Assembly (NCBI RefSeq): GCF_002754935.1 | Contig: NZ_CP018092.1 | Location: 1,612,001 to 1,676,000, forward strand | Source: Thermostichus lividus PCC 6715 | GTDB lineage: Bacteria > Cyanobacteriota > Cyanobacteriia > Thermosynechococcales > Thermosynechococcaceae | Length of the DNA stretch: 64,000 bases | Direction of reading: 5' to 3' | Shown: in pieces, positions 18,625 to 28,437 of the stretch | Layout of the letters: every line of letters begins with the position of its first letter | How positions within the stretch are numbered: the first letter of the stretch is position 1 | Notes under the pieces: generated by a model | Database searches by the model: none | Told to the model about the DNA's origin: nothing | Seen by the model: the letters and a program-made list of their open reading frames with translations, nothing else | Translations under genes and position numbers: made by a program

Positions 18625-20553
18625 ATGAAGCACGGTCAACGCATTTCCCAGCGACTCAGTCAACTGGTTTTGGTGCTGGGCTTATCGTTAACCCCCACAA
18701 GCGTTGGGCTGGCGCAGTCGAGTAATAGCCAGACCGTGTCCTACAGCCAGTTTATTGCTGACCTCAAAGCTGGGGAGGTCAGCTCTGTCGAGCTGTACCA
18801 AGAGCAACGCCTAGCCAAGTTTCGGCGCAAGGATCAGCCAGAGAAGTCGCCCCCAAACGATGTCTTCCTCTTTGACCGCAATCCAGAATTGGTGGAACTC
18901 CTGCGGCAAGTCAGCCTCAAATATGGCACCCATGTGCGAGTTGTGCCCTCCGGTAGTGATAGCGTTGTGGTGGGGGTGATTTCTAATCTGTTGCTGGGGT
19001 TCTTCCTGCTCATTTTGTTTTTGATGATTATTCGCCGTGCCAATGGCGCTGGTGGCCCCGGTCAAATTTTGAATTTTGGCAAGTCGCGGGCACGCTTTCA
19101 GATGGAAGCTCAGACGGGTGTTACGTTTGATGATGTGGCTGGCATTGAAGAGGCTAAGGAAGAACTGCAAGAGGTCGTTACGTTCCTCAAAAGTGCCGAG
19201 AAGTTTACCTCTATTGGTGCGCGTATTCCCAAGGGGGTGCTGTTGATTGGGCCGCCGGGCACGGGTAAGACCCTTCTGGCCAAGGCGATCGCCGGTGAAG
19301 CCGCAGTGCCCTTCTTTTCTATTTCCGGTTCGGAATTTGTAGAAATGTTTGTCGGCGTTGGTGCCTCACGGGTGCGGGATCTGTTCAAAAAAGCCAAGGA
19401 GAATGCCCCTTGCTTGGTCTTTATTGATGAAATTGATGCCGTGGGTCGCCAGCGGGGAGCTGGCATTGGCGGTGGGAATGATGAGCGCGAGCAAACCCTC
19501 AACCAACTCCTGACAGAAATGGATGGGTTTGAAGGGAATACCGGCATTATTGTGATTGCAGCCACAAATCGCCCCGATGTCTTAGATGCAGCACTGCTGC
19601 GCCCCGGCCGATTTGACCGCCAAATTACCGTGGATCTGCCGAGCTACAAAGGCCGCCTACAAATTTTGCAAGTCCATGCCCGCGATAAAAAGATAGCAGC
19701 AGAGGTCTCCTTAGAGGCGATCGCCCGTCGTACCCCTGGGTTTTCTGGGGCAGAACTGGCGAACCTCCTCAACGAAGCTGCTATTCTCACGGCGCGTCGG
19801 CGCAAGAGTGCCATCTCAAACGCCGAAATTGACGATGCCATTGATCGAGTCACCATTGGCATGACCCTCGCCCCCCTACTCAATAGCAAAAAGAAATGGC
19901 TCATCGCCTATCACGAAGTGGGGCACGCACTGCTCATGACGCTGCTGAAGCACGCAGACCCCCTCAACAAAGTGACGATTATCCCCCGCTCTGGGGGAGT
20001 GGGGGGCTTTGCCCAACAGATCTTTGATGAAGAGCGAGTGGACAGCGGGCTTTATACCCGCGCTTGGCTCCTAGATGAGATCACTATTCTCTTGGGGGGG
20101 CGTGCTGCCGAAGTTGAAATTTTTGGCGATGCCGAGGTTACCATCGGTGCGAGTAGTGATCTGCGGGCGGTGGCTAATTTGGCGCGGGAAATGGTCACCC
20201 GTTACGGGATGTCTGATTTGGGGCACCTTGCCCTTGAAACCCCGGGCAATGAAGTCTTTTTAGGGCGGGATCTCATGCCGCGATCGGAGTATTCAGAGGC
20301 GGTGGCGGTGCAGATTGACCATCAAGTGCGCGAAATTGTAATGCACTGCTACGACATTGCCCGTAAGCTCATCCGCGAACATCGCGCGGCGATTGACAAA
20401 CTCGTTGAACTGCTACTGGAAAAAGAAACGATTGATGGGGATGAGTTCCGAGCATTGGTGCGCCAATACACCCATTTACCGGTGAAAGAACCAGCGTGGA
20501 AAGCAATGGCTACGCCAGTATCTTTTGTCGCCAATGACGCACAACAGTCATAG
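18625..20553 (+). CDS. ftsH: ATP-dependent zinc metalloprotease FtsH
   Basis: 642 residues. Order: membrane helix or signal anchor (about residues 12-30), lumenal domain, second helix (about 112-137), AAA+ ATPase with Walker A GPPGTGKT (near 209) and Walker [15 protein letters not shown] region [20 protein letters not shown], then the zinc protease motif HEVGH (near 430) in a M41 domain. FtsH degrades damaged membrane proteins such as photosystem II D1, and some soluble regulators. Cyanobacteria have four FtsH paralogues; this one resembles the FtsH1/FtsH3 type, but I cannot fix which. A kinase gene follows 14 bases later. Confidence 0.95.
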   Translation: MKHGQRISQRLSQLVLVLGLSLTPTSVGLAQSSNSQTVSYSQFIADLKAGEVSSVELYQEQRLAKFRRKDQPEKSPPNDVFLFDRNPELVELLRQVSLKYGTHVRVVPSGSDSVVVGVISNLLLGFFLLILFLMIIRRANGAGGPGQILNFGKSRARFQMEAQTGVTFDDVAGIEEAKEELQEVVTFLKSAEKFTSIGARIPKGVLLIGPPGTGKTLLAKAIAGEAAVPFFSISGSEFVEMFVGVGASRVRDLFKKAKENAPCLVFIDEIDAVGRQRGAGIGGGNDEREQTLNQLLTEMDGFEGNTGIIVIAATNRPDVLDAALLRPGRFDRQITVDLPSYKGRLQILQVHARDKKIAAEVSLEAIARRTPGFSGAELANLLNEAAILTARRRKSAISNAEIDDAIDRVTIGMTLAPLLNSKKKWLIAYHEVGHALLMTLLKHADPLNKVTIIPRSGGVGGFAQQIFDEERVDSGLYTRAWLLDEITILLGGRAAEVEIFGDAEVTIGASSDLRAVANLAREMVTRYGMSDLGHLALETPGNEVFLGRDLMPRSEYSEAVAVQIDHQVREIVMHCYDIARKLIREHRAAIDKLVELLLEKETIDGDEFRALVRQYTHLPVKEPAWKAMATPVSFVANDAQQS

Positions 20554-20567
20554 CTTAGGAGCAACCC

Positions 20568-23477
20568 ATGGCGGCAGGGGAGCGAGAGCAGGTACGGCAC
20601 CTGTTAGTGCTCGAAGATACTGCGGGTCGTCGTCCTATTCTTCTGGAAGCAGCCACCTATTCCATTGGGCGCGACCCTACGAACTCCATTGTGCTGCACT
20701 CAAAGATGGTGTCACGGCAGCATGGCTTACTGTTGCGAGTCACCAGTCCCGAGAGTAATAGCTATCTTTTTCGGCTTATTGATGGCGATCTCCAAGGAAA
20801 GCGCAGCACCAACGGTATTTTAGTGAATGGTCAGCGTACGATCGCCCATGATTTGCGCAGCGGCGACATGATCGTCTTTGGTGGCGATGTGCGGGCACGC
20901 TACTTGACGCTGACCAACCTGACCAATGAAGAATTTAGCGACTTTTGCCAAAGTACAGATGTATTGGGGTTCCTATCGAAAACCACCAACCCGTTTGCCA
21001 CCTTGGTCCCCCATGACCAAGCCAATATTGAAGAATTTAGTGAAGCTGCCCTTGTGCGCCTAGCTTCCTACCCGGAATTGACCCCCACCCCCATTTTAGA
21101 AGTGGATTTAGAGGGTACGGTGACGTATCTGAACCCAGCAGCAGTGATGCAGTTTGGGGATTTACAGCAGCGCAAACTGAGTCACCCCTTGCTCATTGGC
21201 TTGCCAGAGCTAGCGTGCTATATGCAGCAAACCCAAGAAAAAGTCCATGTGCGGGAAGTGGAATACCAGCAGCGTATCTATGAACAGTCCATTCACTATA
21301 TCTACGAGAGTGAATTAATTCGCAGCTATGTGATGGATGTTACCGATCGCAAGCGAGCGGAGGAGCAGTTGCGCAACCAAGCCCGTCGCGAAGCAATTAT
21401 TAACCGGATTATTCAAGCCATGCGGACGACCATGGTGGCGGCGGAAGTCTTGCAAATTACGGCTGATCTTTTACTGGAGGTTCTGGGTTCTAGTCTGTGT
21501 TTGATTACCCAATCTACAGTTGATAGTTCTACCTATGCTGCGCGTGCCCACCTGAACCCGCCCCCGTCACCGTTGGTTGCCCTGAACAGAGCAGTTATTG
21601 CCACCTATGAACCCGCCTTAATCACGGGTGAACAGATCATGTTGATCACGGGAAGTGGGGAGATTCCGGATCGCCTCCAAGAGCAGATCACTCACTGTAA
21701 TGTCAATGCTCTGGTGGTCACCCCCTTAATTTATCTGGGGCAACTGTTGGGGCATATTACTCTGCTGGAGGTTGACAGCGAGGCGATTGAGCGCACCTCG
21801 ATCTTTTGGGGCGATGGCCAAATGCTACAGCAAACTTTACCCAATGGCTGGACTCTTGATGATCTAAGTTTAGTGAAAACCATTGCCGATCAGTGTGCCC
21901 TAGCGATTCATCAAGCCCAGCTTTACCAGAGGGTGCAGGAACTGAATGCGGATCTCGAGCGGCAAGTGCGGGCGCGAACCGCAGAATTAGAGCAAAAAAT
22001 GAAAGAGCTAGAGCGGCTCAATGCGCTCAAGGATGATTTTCTCAGTACCGTGTCTCACGAATTGCGCACCCCCATGGCCAATATGAAAATGGCAATTCAC
22101 ATGCTCAAACACACGCCCATGGACGAACGACAGCAGCGTTATCTGAATATCCTCAGCGAAGCAATTATTAACCGGATTATTCAAGCCATGCGGACGACCA
22201 TGGTGGCGGCGGAAGTCTTGCAAATTACGGCTGATCTTTTACTGGAGGTTCTGGGTTCTAGTCTGTGTTTGATTACCCAATCTACAGTTGATAGTTCTAC
22301 CTATGCTGCGCGTGCCCACCTGAACCCGCCCCCGTCACCGTTGGTTGCCCTGAACAGAGCAGTTATTGCCACCTATGAACCCGCCTTAATCACGGGTGAA
22401 CAGATCATGTTGATCACGGGAAGTGGGGAGATTCCGGATCGCCTCCAAGAGCAGATCACTCACTGTAATGTCAATGCTCTGGTGGTCACCCCCTTAATTT
22501 ATCTGGGGCAACTGTTGGGGCATATTACTCTGCTGGAGGTTGACAGCGAGGCGATTGAGCGCACCTCGATCTTTTGGGGCGATGGCCAAATGCTACAGCA
22601 AACTTTACCCAATGGCTGGACTCTTGATGATCTAAGTTTAGTGAAAACCATTGCCGATCAGTGTGCCCTAGCGATTCATCAAGCCCAGCTTTACCAGAGG
22701 GTGCAGGAACTGAATGCGGATCTCGAGCGGCAAGTGCGGGCGCGAACCGCAGAATTAGAGCAAAAAATGAAAGAGCTAGAGCGGCTCAATGCGCTCAAGG
22801 ATGATTTTCTCAGTACCGTGTCTCACGAATTGCGCACCCCCATGGCCAATATGAAAATGGCAATTCACATGCTCAAACACACGCCCATGGACGAACGACA
22901 GCAGCGTTATCTGAATATCCTCAGCAATGAGTGTGCTCGTGAAACAGAGCTGATCAACGACCTGCTCGACCTTCAGCGCCTAGAAGCGGGGAACAGCCAA
23001 ATTCAACAGGAGCTGATTGATCTCAATACATGGCTCCCCCTCATCCTTGAACCGTTTCATAACCGGATGCAGCAGCGGCAGCAGTGTTTGCGAATCGTCC
23101 AGCCCGCCTCGTTGCCGCCACTGCTCTCCAATCGCCACGCCTTGGAGCGCATTTTGGCAGAGCTACTGAACAATGCCTACAAGTACAGTCCGGCGGGTGG
23201 GCAAATTACGTTATCCTTGCTGCTGCTAGAGGGCGATCGTCTGCAAATTCAAGTCAGCAACCCCTCTGAAATTCCCAGTAGCGAACTGCCGCGCATTTTT
23301 GAAAAGTTTTACCGCATCCCCAACGCCGACCCATGGCAGCAGGGGGGAACCGGCCTAGGCTTGGCCTTGACCCAAAAACTGGTGCAGCAATTACGGGGAG
23401 AGGTTAGTGTCACCAGTACTGCGGGTTACACCACCTTTACCCTTATTTTCCCCATTGCTAAAACTGCTGAGAGTTGA
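20568..23477 (+). CDS. FHA-PAS-GAF histidine kinase with an exact internal tandem duplication
   Basis: 969 residues. Order: FHA domain (about 30-110, with YSIGRDPTNSIVLHSKMVSRQH), a PAS-like domain (about 165-265), GAF (about 275-455), coiled coil, HisKA dimerisation helix with phospho-acceptor His 497 (STVSHELRTP), then the same GAF-coiled coil-HisKA block again (His 753), and one HATPase domain (N box LAELLNNAYKYSPAGG, G box GGTGLGLAL). The repeat is 768 bp in frame, copies 21390-22157 and 22158-22925, apparently identical base for base. Without it the protein would be 713 residues, an ordinary sensor kinase. It starts 14 bases after ftsH. FHA domains bind phosphothreonine, hinting at cross-talk with Ser/Thr kinases. 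No response regulator is adjacent. Confidence 0.9.
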   Translation: MAAGEREQVRHLLVLEDTAGRRPILLEAATYSIGRDPTNSIVLHSKMVSRQHGLLLRVTSPESNSYLFRLIDGDLQGKRSTNGILVNGQRTIAHDLRSGDMIVFGGDVRARYLTLTNLTNEEFSDFCQSTDVLGFLSKTTNPFATLVPHDQANIEEFSEAALVRLASYPELTPTPILEVDLEGTVTYLNPAAVMQFGDLQQRKLSHPLLIGLPELACYMQQTQEKVHVREVEYQQRIYEQSIHYIYESELIRSYVMDVTDRKRAEEQLRNQARREAIINRIIQAMRTTMVAAEVLQITADLLLEVLGSSLCLITQSTVDSSTYAARAHLNPPPSPLVALNRAVIATYEPALITGEQIMLITGSGEIPDRLQEQITHCNVNALVVTPLIYLGQLLGHITLLEVDSEAIERTSIFWGDGQMLQQTLPNGWTLDDLSLVKTIADQCALAIHQAQLYQRVQELNADLERQVRARTAELEQKMKELERLNALKDDFLSTVSHELRTPMANMKMAIHMLKHTPMDERQQRYLNILSEAIINRIIQAMRTTMVAAEVLQITADLLLEVLGSSLCLITQSTVDSSTYAARAHLNPPPSPLVALNRAVIATYEPALITGEQIMLITGSGEIPDRLQEQITHCNVNALVVTPLIYLGQLLGHITLLEVDSEAIERTSIFWGDGQMLQQTLPNGWTLDDLSLVKTIADQCALAIHQAQLYQRVQELNADLERQVRARTAELEQKMKELERLNALKDDFLSTVSHELRTPMANMKMAIHMLKHTPMDERQQRYLNILSNECARETELINDLLDLQRLEAGNSQIQQELIDLNTWLPLILEPFHNRMQQRQQCLRIVQPASLPPLLSNRHALERILAELLNNAYKYSPAGGQITLSLLLLEGDRLQIQVSNPSEIPSSELPRIFEKFYRIPNADPWQQGGTGLGLALTQKLVQQLRGEVSVTSTAGYTTFTLIFPIAKTAES
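21390..22925 (+). repeat. Exact 768-bp direct tandem repeat inside the kinase gene
   Basis: Unit 1 is 21390-22157 and unit 2 is 22158-22925. Both begin GAAGCAATTATTAACC and end CTGAATATCCTCAGC. The junction shares only a few bases (GCGAAGC at the left edge), so it does not look like a product of long homology. The lack of divergence means the duplication is very recent or an assembly artefact. Confidence 0.95.
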
Positions 23478-23524
23478 TCCCCACCCCTAATGATAAAATA
23501 GGGTGCTAACATTTTCAGGGTGCC

Positions 23525-24613
23525 ATGACCCTTTCGCGAGTCGCTTTAAGTAACCTACAGCGGGAGTTAGAGCAGTTATTAGCGCGCTTGGACAGCCAAC
23601 CCCACGGCGATCTCATTTACCAAGCCCTGCAAATATTTACGAATATTGCTGACGAGGAACTCGAACGGCTGGATTGGAAAATACTCCGTTCGTGCTTGCG
23701 GGATATGCACCAAGCGCTGCGGGTGTTTGCCCCCTATCGCCACACCCGCAAAATTTCAATTTTTGGCTCCGCCCGTACAGTGGATACCGCACCGGTCTAT
23801 CACATGGCGGTCAAGTTTGCCCAAGCAGCCAGTGCTGCCGGATTTATGATTATCACTGGTGCAGGGGGCGGCATCATGGAGGCGGGCAATAAAGGCGCTG
23901 GTCCAGAGAAGTCCTTTGGCCTCAACATTGAATTGCCCTTCGAGCAGGGAGCTAACCCCTACATCGAAGGCGACCCCCGCTTGATTCACTTTAAGTATTT
24001 CTTTACCCGCAAGGTATTTCTGATCAAGGAAACGGACGCGATCGCCGTCTTTCCGGGGGGCTTTGGCACCCAAGATGAAGCCTTTGAGTGTCTCACCCTC
24101 TGCCAAACGGGCAAAGCCCCGCCAACCCCGCTCGTGTTGATGGATGTGCCGGAAGGCACCTACTGGAAACGTTGGGATCAACTGGTGCAAGAGGAGTTTT
24201 GTGGCGCGGGTCTCATTAGTAACGAAGACCGCGAACTATATCGTATCTGCACCAATGTTGAGGAGGGGTTAGAGTATTTAAGCGGGTTTTATCGGGTGTA
24301 TCACTCCTGCCGCTACGTGGGCGATCGCCTCGTGTTGCGCCTCAACCAAGACATTAGTGATGCGGCCTTGGCAGACCTTAATCGCGATTTTGCCGATATT
24401 CTTCTCTCCGGTCGCATTGAGCGCACTGCACCGCTACCGCGCGAAATAGAAGACGAACAGCCCACCAACCGCCCCCAGTTGACCCACACCCTACATCTGC
24501 CTCGCCTGATCCTGCACTTTAACCAGCGGGACTACGGTCGGTTGTATCAACTGATTTATCGCCTCAATGGCTTGGCAACCGCCACAGCCACCTACCATCC
24601 CGAACGCAAGTAG
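23525..24613 (+). CDS. LOG family (TIGR00730-type) Rossmann-fold protein
   Basis: 362 residues. The lysine decarboxylase-like/LOG domain contains ISIFGSAR, TGAGGGIMEAGNKGA, the nucleotide-binding VFPGGFGTQDEAFE and a preceding helix. LOG proteins hydrolyse nucleoside 5'-monophosphates to base and ribose-5-phosphate (cytokinin activation in plants). This is the long cyanobacterial form with about 80 residues before and after the core, and true substrates are unknown. It follows the kinase by 45 bases on the same strand. Confidence 0.8.
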   Translation: MTLSRVALSNLQRELEQLLARLDSQPHGDLIYQALQIFTNIADEELERLDWKILRSCLRDMHQALRVFAPYRHTRKISIFGSARTVDTAPVYHMAVKFAQAASAAGFMIITGAGGGIMEAGNKGAGPEKSFGLNIELPFEQGANPYIEGDPRLIHFKYFFTRKVFLIKETDAIAVFPGGFGTQDEAFECLTLCQTGKAPPTPLVLMDVPEGTYWKRWDQLVQEEFCGAGLISNEDRELYRICTNVEEGLEYLSGFYRVYHSCRYVGDRLVLRLNQDISDAALADLNRDFADILLSGRIERTAPLPREIEDEQPTNRPQLTHTLHLPRLILHFNQRDYGRLYQLIYRLNGLATATATYHPERK

Positions 24614-24671
24614 GGCTGGACTGTATTGAATTGATACTAGAGATTGACCATCACCGATTGACAGCATACCC

Positions 24672-25967
24672 ATGATTGAACGTTACACCCTTGCCCCGAT
24701 GGGGTACCTTTGGACGGATGCCTATAAATTCAAAACGTGGCTCGATGTGGAACTAGCCGTTTGTGAAGCTCAGGCAGAACTAGGGTATATCCCTGCGGAG
24801 GCGTTGGCAGATATTAAAGCAAAGGCCGCCTTTGACCCGCAACGAGTGCTGGAAATCGAGGCCGAAGTCAAGCACGATGTGATTGCCTTTCTCACCAATG
24901 TCAACGAGTTTGTCGGTGATGCTGGGCGCTATATTCACCTTGGCTTGACCAGTTCCGATGTGCTAGATACCGGCTTGGCGTTGCAGTTAGTGGCGAGCTT
25001 GACCCTGCTTCAGGAACAATTAGAGCATCTTATCCAAGCCGTGCGCCATCGTGCCCAAGAACACCGCTATACCGTTATGGTAGGGCGCAGTCACGGCATT
25101 CATGCCGAACCCATTACCTTCGGCTTTAAGCTCGCTGGCTGGTTGGCCGAACTCCTGCGCCATCGCGATCGCCTCTGTCAGCTCCAGCGCACCATTGCAG
25201 TCGGTAAAATTTCTGGCGCAGTGGGCACCTACGCCAATATTGACCCACAGGTCGAAGCGATCGCCTGCCAAAAACTAGGATTACACCCCGATACTGCTTC
25301 TACTCAAGTGATCTCGCGCGATCGCCACGCTGACTATGCCCAAACGCTTGCCCTTTTGGGTGCTACACTTGAGCGCTTTGCGGTTGAAATTCGCAACCTC
25401 CAGCGCACCGATGTCCTCGAAGTCGAGGAATTCTTCTCTAAAGGGCAAAAAGGCTCCTCCGCCATGCCCCACAAACGCAACCCCATTCGTTCCGAGCGGG
25501 TCACCGGTCTCGCACGAGTGCTGCGCGGCAACGCCATGGCTGCCCTCGAAAACGTTGCCCTTTGGCATGAGCGGGATATTTCCCACAGTGCCGTAGAGCG
25601 GGTCATCCTCCCTGATAGCTCAATTCTATGCCACTTTATGCTGGTCGAGATGACGGACTTAGTGCAACACCTCCAAGTCTATCCCGAGAATATGCGCCGC
25701 AATATGAACTGCTACGGCGGCGTAATCTTTAGTCAGCGGGTGTTACTGGCACTGGTGGAAAAAGGCCTGAGCCGCGAAGCCGCCTATGCCCTAGTCCAAA
25801 AACACGCCCATGCCGCTTGGAACCGCACCGATGGTGACTTTGCCGCTAATCTCAGAGGCGATCCCGAGGTGATGCAGTACCTGAGCACCACTGAGTTAGA
25901 GGCGTGTTTTAACCCCGATCACCACCTCAAGCACCTCGAAGACATTTACCAGCGGCTGAGCATTTGA
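24672..25967 (+). CDS. purB: Adenylosuccinate lyase
   Basis: 431 residues of the fumarase/aspartase superfamily. Visible marks: MIERYTLAPMGYLWTDAYKF at the start, HLGLTSSDVLDT, GRSHGIHAEP and the signature GSSAMPHKRNP. It catalyses two steps of purine synthesis (SAICAR to AICAR; adenylosuccinate to AMP), both releasing fumarate. It lies 58 bases after the LOG gene. Confidence 0.97.
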   Translation: MIERYTLAPMGYLWTDAYKFKTWLDVELAVCEAQAELGYIPAEALADIKAKAAFDPQRVLEIEAEVKHDVIAFLTNVNEFVGDAGRYIHLGLTSSDVLDTGLALQLVASLTLLQEQLEHLIQAVRHRAQEHRYTVMVGRSHGIHAEPITFGFKLAGWLAELLRHRDRLCQLQRTIAVGKISGAVGTYANIDPQVEAIACQKLGLHPDTASTQVISRDRHADYAQTLALLGATLERFAVEIRNLQRTDVLEVEEFFSKGQKGSSAMPHKRNPIRSERVTGLARVLRGNAMAALENVALWHERDISHSAVERVILPDSSILCHFMLVEMTDLVQHLQVYPENMRRNMNCYGGVIFSQRVLLALVEKGLSREAAYALVQKHAHAAWNRTDGDFAANLRGDPEVMQYLSTTELEACFNPDHHLKHLEDIYQRLSI

Positions 25968-26294
25968 ACCAACACCAGCCAGTGCAGCTCCTCAGCCTCA
26001 CCCTCAATGTCTTATGCATTTTTATTCCAATTGTTCAGTAGCAATAGGAAAAAATGATCAACTCAGTGACTGCGAGAACCAACGCTGCTGTATTTTTATA
26101 CCCATACATACTAATAATAATCAAGGAACAATTCTATAAATTTCGCTTAGCTTAACCCAATCTTTACGAAGCTCCTGTAGGATTCCCGTAGCTTCCTTTG
26201 CGAGTTGCGATGATATTGCCTCTCCCTCAGAGTAGCCCTATGGAAGCTGACGTACTGACGCATCTGTCTGTTGTTCTTACTTGCGATCGCGCTT
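25968..26294. other. purB-pstS intergenic region
   Basis: About 330 bases without a gene. The first half is AT-rich (25990-26150) with no clear structure. The second half, just before pstS, contains a possible Pho box and the pst promoter. Confidence 0.4.
26146..26170 (+). promoter_or_regulatory. Possible Pho box upstream of pstS
   Basis: The stretch reads CTTAGCTTAACCCAATCTTTACGAA. Cyanobacterial PhoB (SphR) sites are direct repeats close to CTTAACCT separated by three bases; here CTTAACCC-AAT-CTTTACGA fits loosely. It lies about 125 bases before the pstS start, a usual position. Matching is by eye only. Confidence 0.4.
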
Positions 26295-27368
26295 ATGATT
26301 TTCAAAACGTCTAAACCTCGATTTCTAACTCTGCTTTCAACGCTGCTGCTAGCAGGTACCGTTGCCGCTTGTGGTGACGCTGGCACCAATGGCCCCCGGG
26401 GAACTGGAGAAGTCATCAACATTAGTGGTGCAGGGGCAACCTTTCCGGCACCACTGTACCAAAACTGGTTTACCACCTATGCTCAACAGGTCAACCCTGA
26501 TGTGCAAGTCAGCTATCAGTCGGTTGGCAGTGGCGCGGGTCTTGAGCAGTTCATTAATGGCACCGTTGATTTCGGTGCGTCCGACGCCCCGTTCTCGGGT
26601 GCCCGCCTCCAAGCATTCCGTGAAAAATACAATACCGATCCCATTCAAGTGCCCATGGCGGGTGGGGCAGTGGTTCTTGCTTACAATTTACCCGGGGTTG
26701 ACGAATTGCGCGTGTCCCGAGAAGTGCTTTGCGGCATTGTTGAAGGTAAAATTACCCGCTGGAATGATCCTAAAATCGCGGCGGACAACCCCAACGCCAC
26801 ACTCCCTGACAAAGCCATTACCTTTGCTCACCGCTCCGATGGCAGTGGCACCACCTTTATCTTTGTGAACCACGTCAACGCTGTTTGTCCGGCTTGGCCT
26901 GCTGGGGTAGGCACCTCCGTTGACTGGCCCACCGGGGTGGGTGGCCAAGGGAACGAAGGCGTTGCTGCTCAGATTCAGCAAAACGAAGGTACGATTGGCT
27001 ACGTTGAATATGCCTACGCCAAGCTCAATGACCTGCCGCGAGCGCTGCTGCAAAACAAATCTGGTAATTTCATCTACCCCTCACCCGAAGCCGCATCTAA
27101 AGCCTTTGAAGGGATAGAGATTCCTGAAGATTTTGGTTTGCTAGTCCCCGATCCTGAAAACCCAGAAGCCTTTCCCATTGCTGGTTTGACTTGGATTATG
27201 GTGTACCCTGAATACAGCGATGCTAAGAAATGGGACGCCCTCAAAGGGGTGATGCTGTGGGCGTTGACGGACGGTAAAGCCATCGCTGAGCAGCTGAGCT
27301 ATGTGCCCATGCCCGAGGACATTGTGGCACGAGCCAAAACGGTTTTAGAGCGTGTAAAAACCAAGTAA
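26295..27368 (+). CDS. pstS: Phosphate ABC transporter substrate-binding protein PstS
   Basis: 357 residues from ATG 26295 (an earlier in-frame ATG at 26271 adds eight hydrophobic residues). A lipoprotein signal ends V-A-A-C. The mature part has ISGAGATFPAPLYQNWF, YQSVGSGAGLEQFINGTVDFGASDAPF and HRSDGSGTTFIF, the phosphate-binding segments of PstS. It delivers phosphate to the PstCAB permease. First gene of pstSCAB and usually induced by phosphate starvation. Confidence 0.96.
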   Translation: MIFKTSKPRFLTLLSTLLLAGTVAACGDAGTNGPRGTGEVINISGAGATFPAPLYQNWFTTYAQQVNPDVQVSYQSVGSGAGLEQFINGTVDFGASDAPFSGARLQAFREKYNTDPIQVPMAGGAVVLAYNLPGVDELRVSREVLCGIVEGKITRWNDPKIAADNPNATLPDKAITFAHRSDGSGTTFIFVNHVNAVCPAWPAGVGTSVDWPTGVGGQGNEGVAAQIQQNEGTIGYVEYAYAKLNDLPRALLQNKSGNFIYPSPEAASKAFEGIEIPEDFGLLVPDPENPEAFPIAGLTWIMVYPEYSDAKKWDALKGVMLWALTDGKAIAEQLSYVPMPEDIVARAKTVLERVKTK

Positions 27369-27379
27369 CCCTGATTCTG

Positions 27380-27407
27380 TGTGGGGGGATACCGTCTTCC
27401 CCCCACA
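27380..27407 (+). terminator. Stable hairpin between pstS and pstC
   Basis: TGTGGGGGG pairs with CCCCCCACA around ATACCGTCTT, a 9-bp GC-rich stem 12 bases after the pstS stop. No T-run follows. Such hairpins after a binding-protein gene commonly protect the 3' end or attenuate read-through, so that PstS is made in excess over the permease. That role is inference. Confidence 0.6.
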
Positions 27408-27473
27408 AGCCATTGCCCGGGATGAACATATTCCGATGCTTTTGCTAAAACCGTCTAACTTTAGGACAGCGCC

Positions 27474-28427
27474 ATGACTCTTCTGGATACTGAGCCAATC
27501 GCCATCGAAGCTAAAAAAAACGCCCGCTACTACCTCGATCAAGCATTTTACTACACCACCCTAATCTTTGCCCTTACCATTGCGGTGGCCTTGGGGTGGA
27601 TTATTTTGCAGATTGGGATAACAGCCTTTCCGGCGATTGAAAAGTTCGGGCTAGGTTTTTTGACCAGCACCACCTGGGATCCAGTTCGCAATATCTACGG
27701 AGTGCTGCCGCAAATTTACGGCACAATTGTCAGTGCCCTCATTGCCCTACTGGTAGCGGTGCCCCTTGGGTTGGGGATTGCAGTTTTCCTCAGTGAGGAC
27801 TTTTTACCCACCTTTGTGAGTATTCCTATTGCCTTCGCCATTGAGTTGCTGGCCGCGATTCCCAGTGTGGTTATTGGTCTGTGGGGGATCTTTGTGCTGA
27901 TTCCTTTTTTAAGACCGTTTTATGGCTTTTTGTACACCTATCTGGGGTGGATTCCTCTATTTGGCAGCAGCCCACGGGGGAATAGTATCCTGACGTTGGG
28001 GTTAGTGCTAGCCTTCATGATTTTGCCGCTGATTACCTCTATTTCTAGGGGAACGTTGGTGTCGCTGCCGCCGCACCTACGTCAAGGAGCCATGGCACTG
28101 GGGGCAACCCGCTGGGAAACGATTTTGCGGGTACTGATTCCAGCGGGTTTCTCGGGAATTGTTGGCTCAGTGATGCTGGCGCTGGGACGAGCCATGGGAG
28201 AAACAATGGCAGCAGCTATGCTTGTGGGGAATGCGAACCGCATTAACATCTCTCTTTTAGAACCCGGTTCGACCATTGCATCCCTGATTGCATCCCAATT
28301 TGGTGAAGCAGGGCGAGAGCAAGTGTCTGCCCTTCTCTACGCTGGTTTGGTGCTGATGATTTTGACGCTTATGGTCAATATCTTGGCCGAAATCATTATT
28401 CAGAAATTCCAAAATGTTGAGCGATAG
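27474..28427 (+). CDS. pstC: Phosphate ABC transporter permease PstC
   Basis: 317 residues with about six membrane helices. Family marks are YGVLPQIYGTIVSALIALLVAVPLGLGIAVFLSE and the EAA-loop region ALGATRWETILRVLIPAGFSGI. It forms the channel with PstA. It sits 105 bases after pstS with only the hairpin between, and 10 bases before pstA. Confidence 0.95.
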   Translation: MTLLDTEPIAIEAKKNARYYLDQAFYYTTLIFALTIAVALGWIILQIGITAFPAIEKFGLGFLTSTTWDPVRNIYGVLPQIYGTIVSALIALLVAVPLGLGIAVFLSEDFLPTFVSIPIAFAIELLAAIPSVVIGLWGIFVLIPFLRPFYGFLYTYLGWIPLFGSSPRGNSILTLGLVLAFMILPLITSISRGTLVSLPPHLRQGAMALGATRWETILRVLIPAGFSGIVGSVMLALGRAMGETMAAAMLVGNANRINISLLEPGSTIASLIASQFGEAGREQVSALLYAGLVLMILTLMVNILAEIIIQKFQNVER

Positions 28428-28437
28428 GTAGCAAAAA

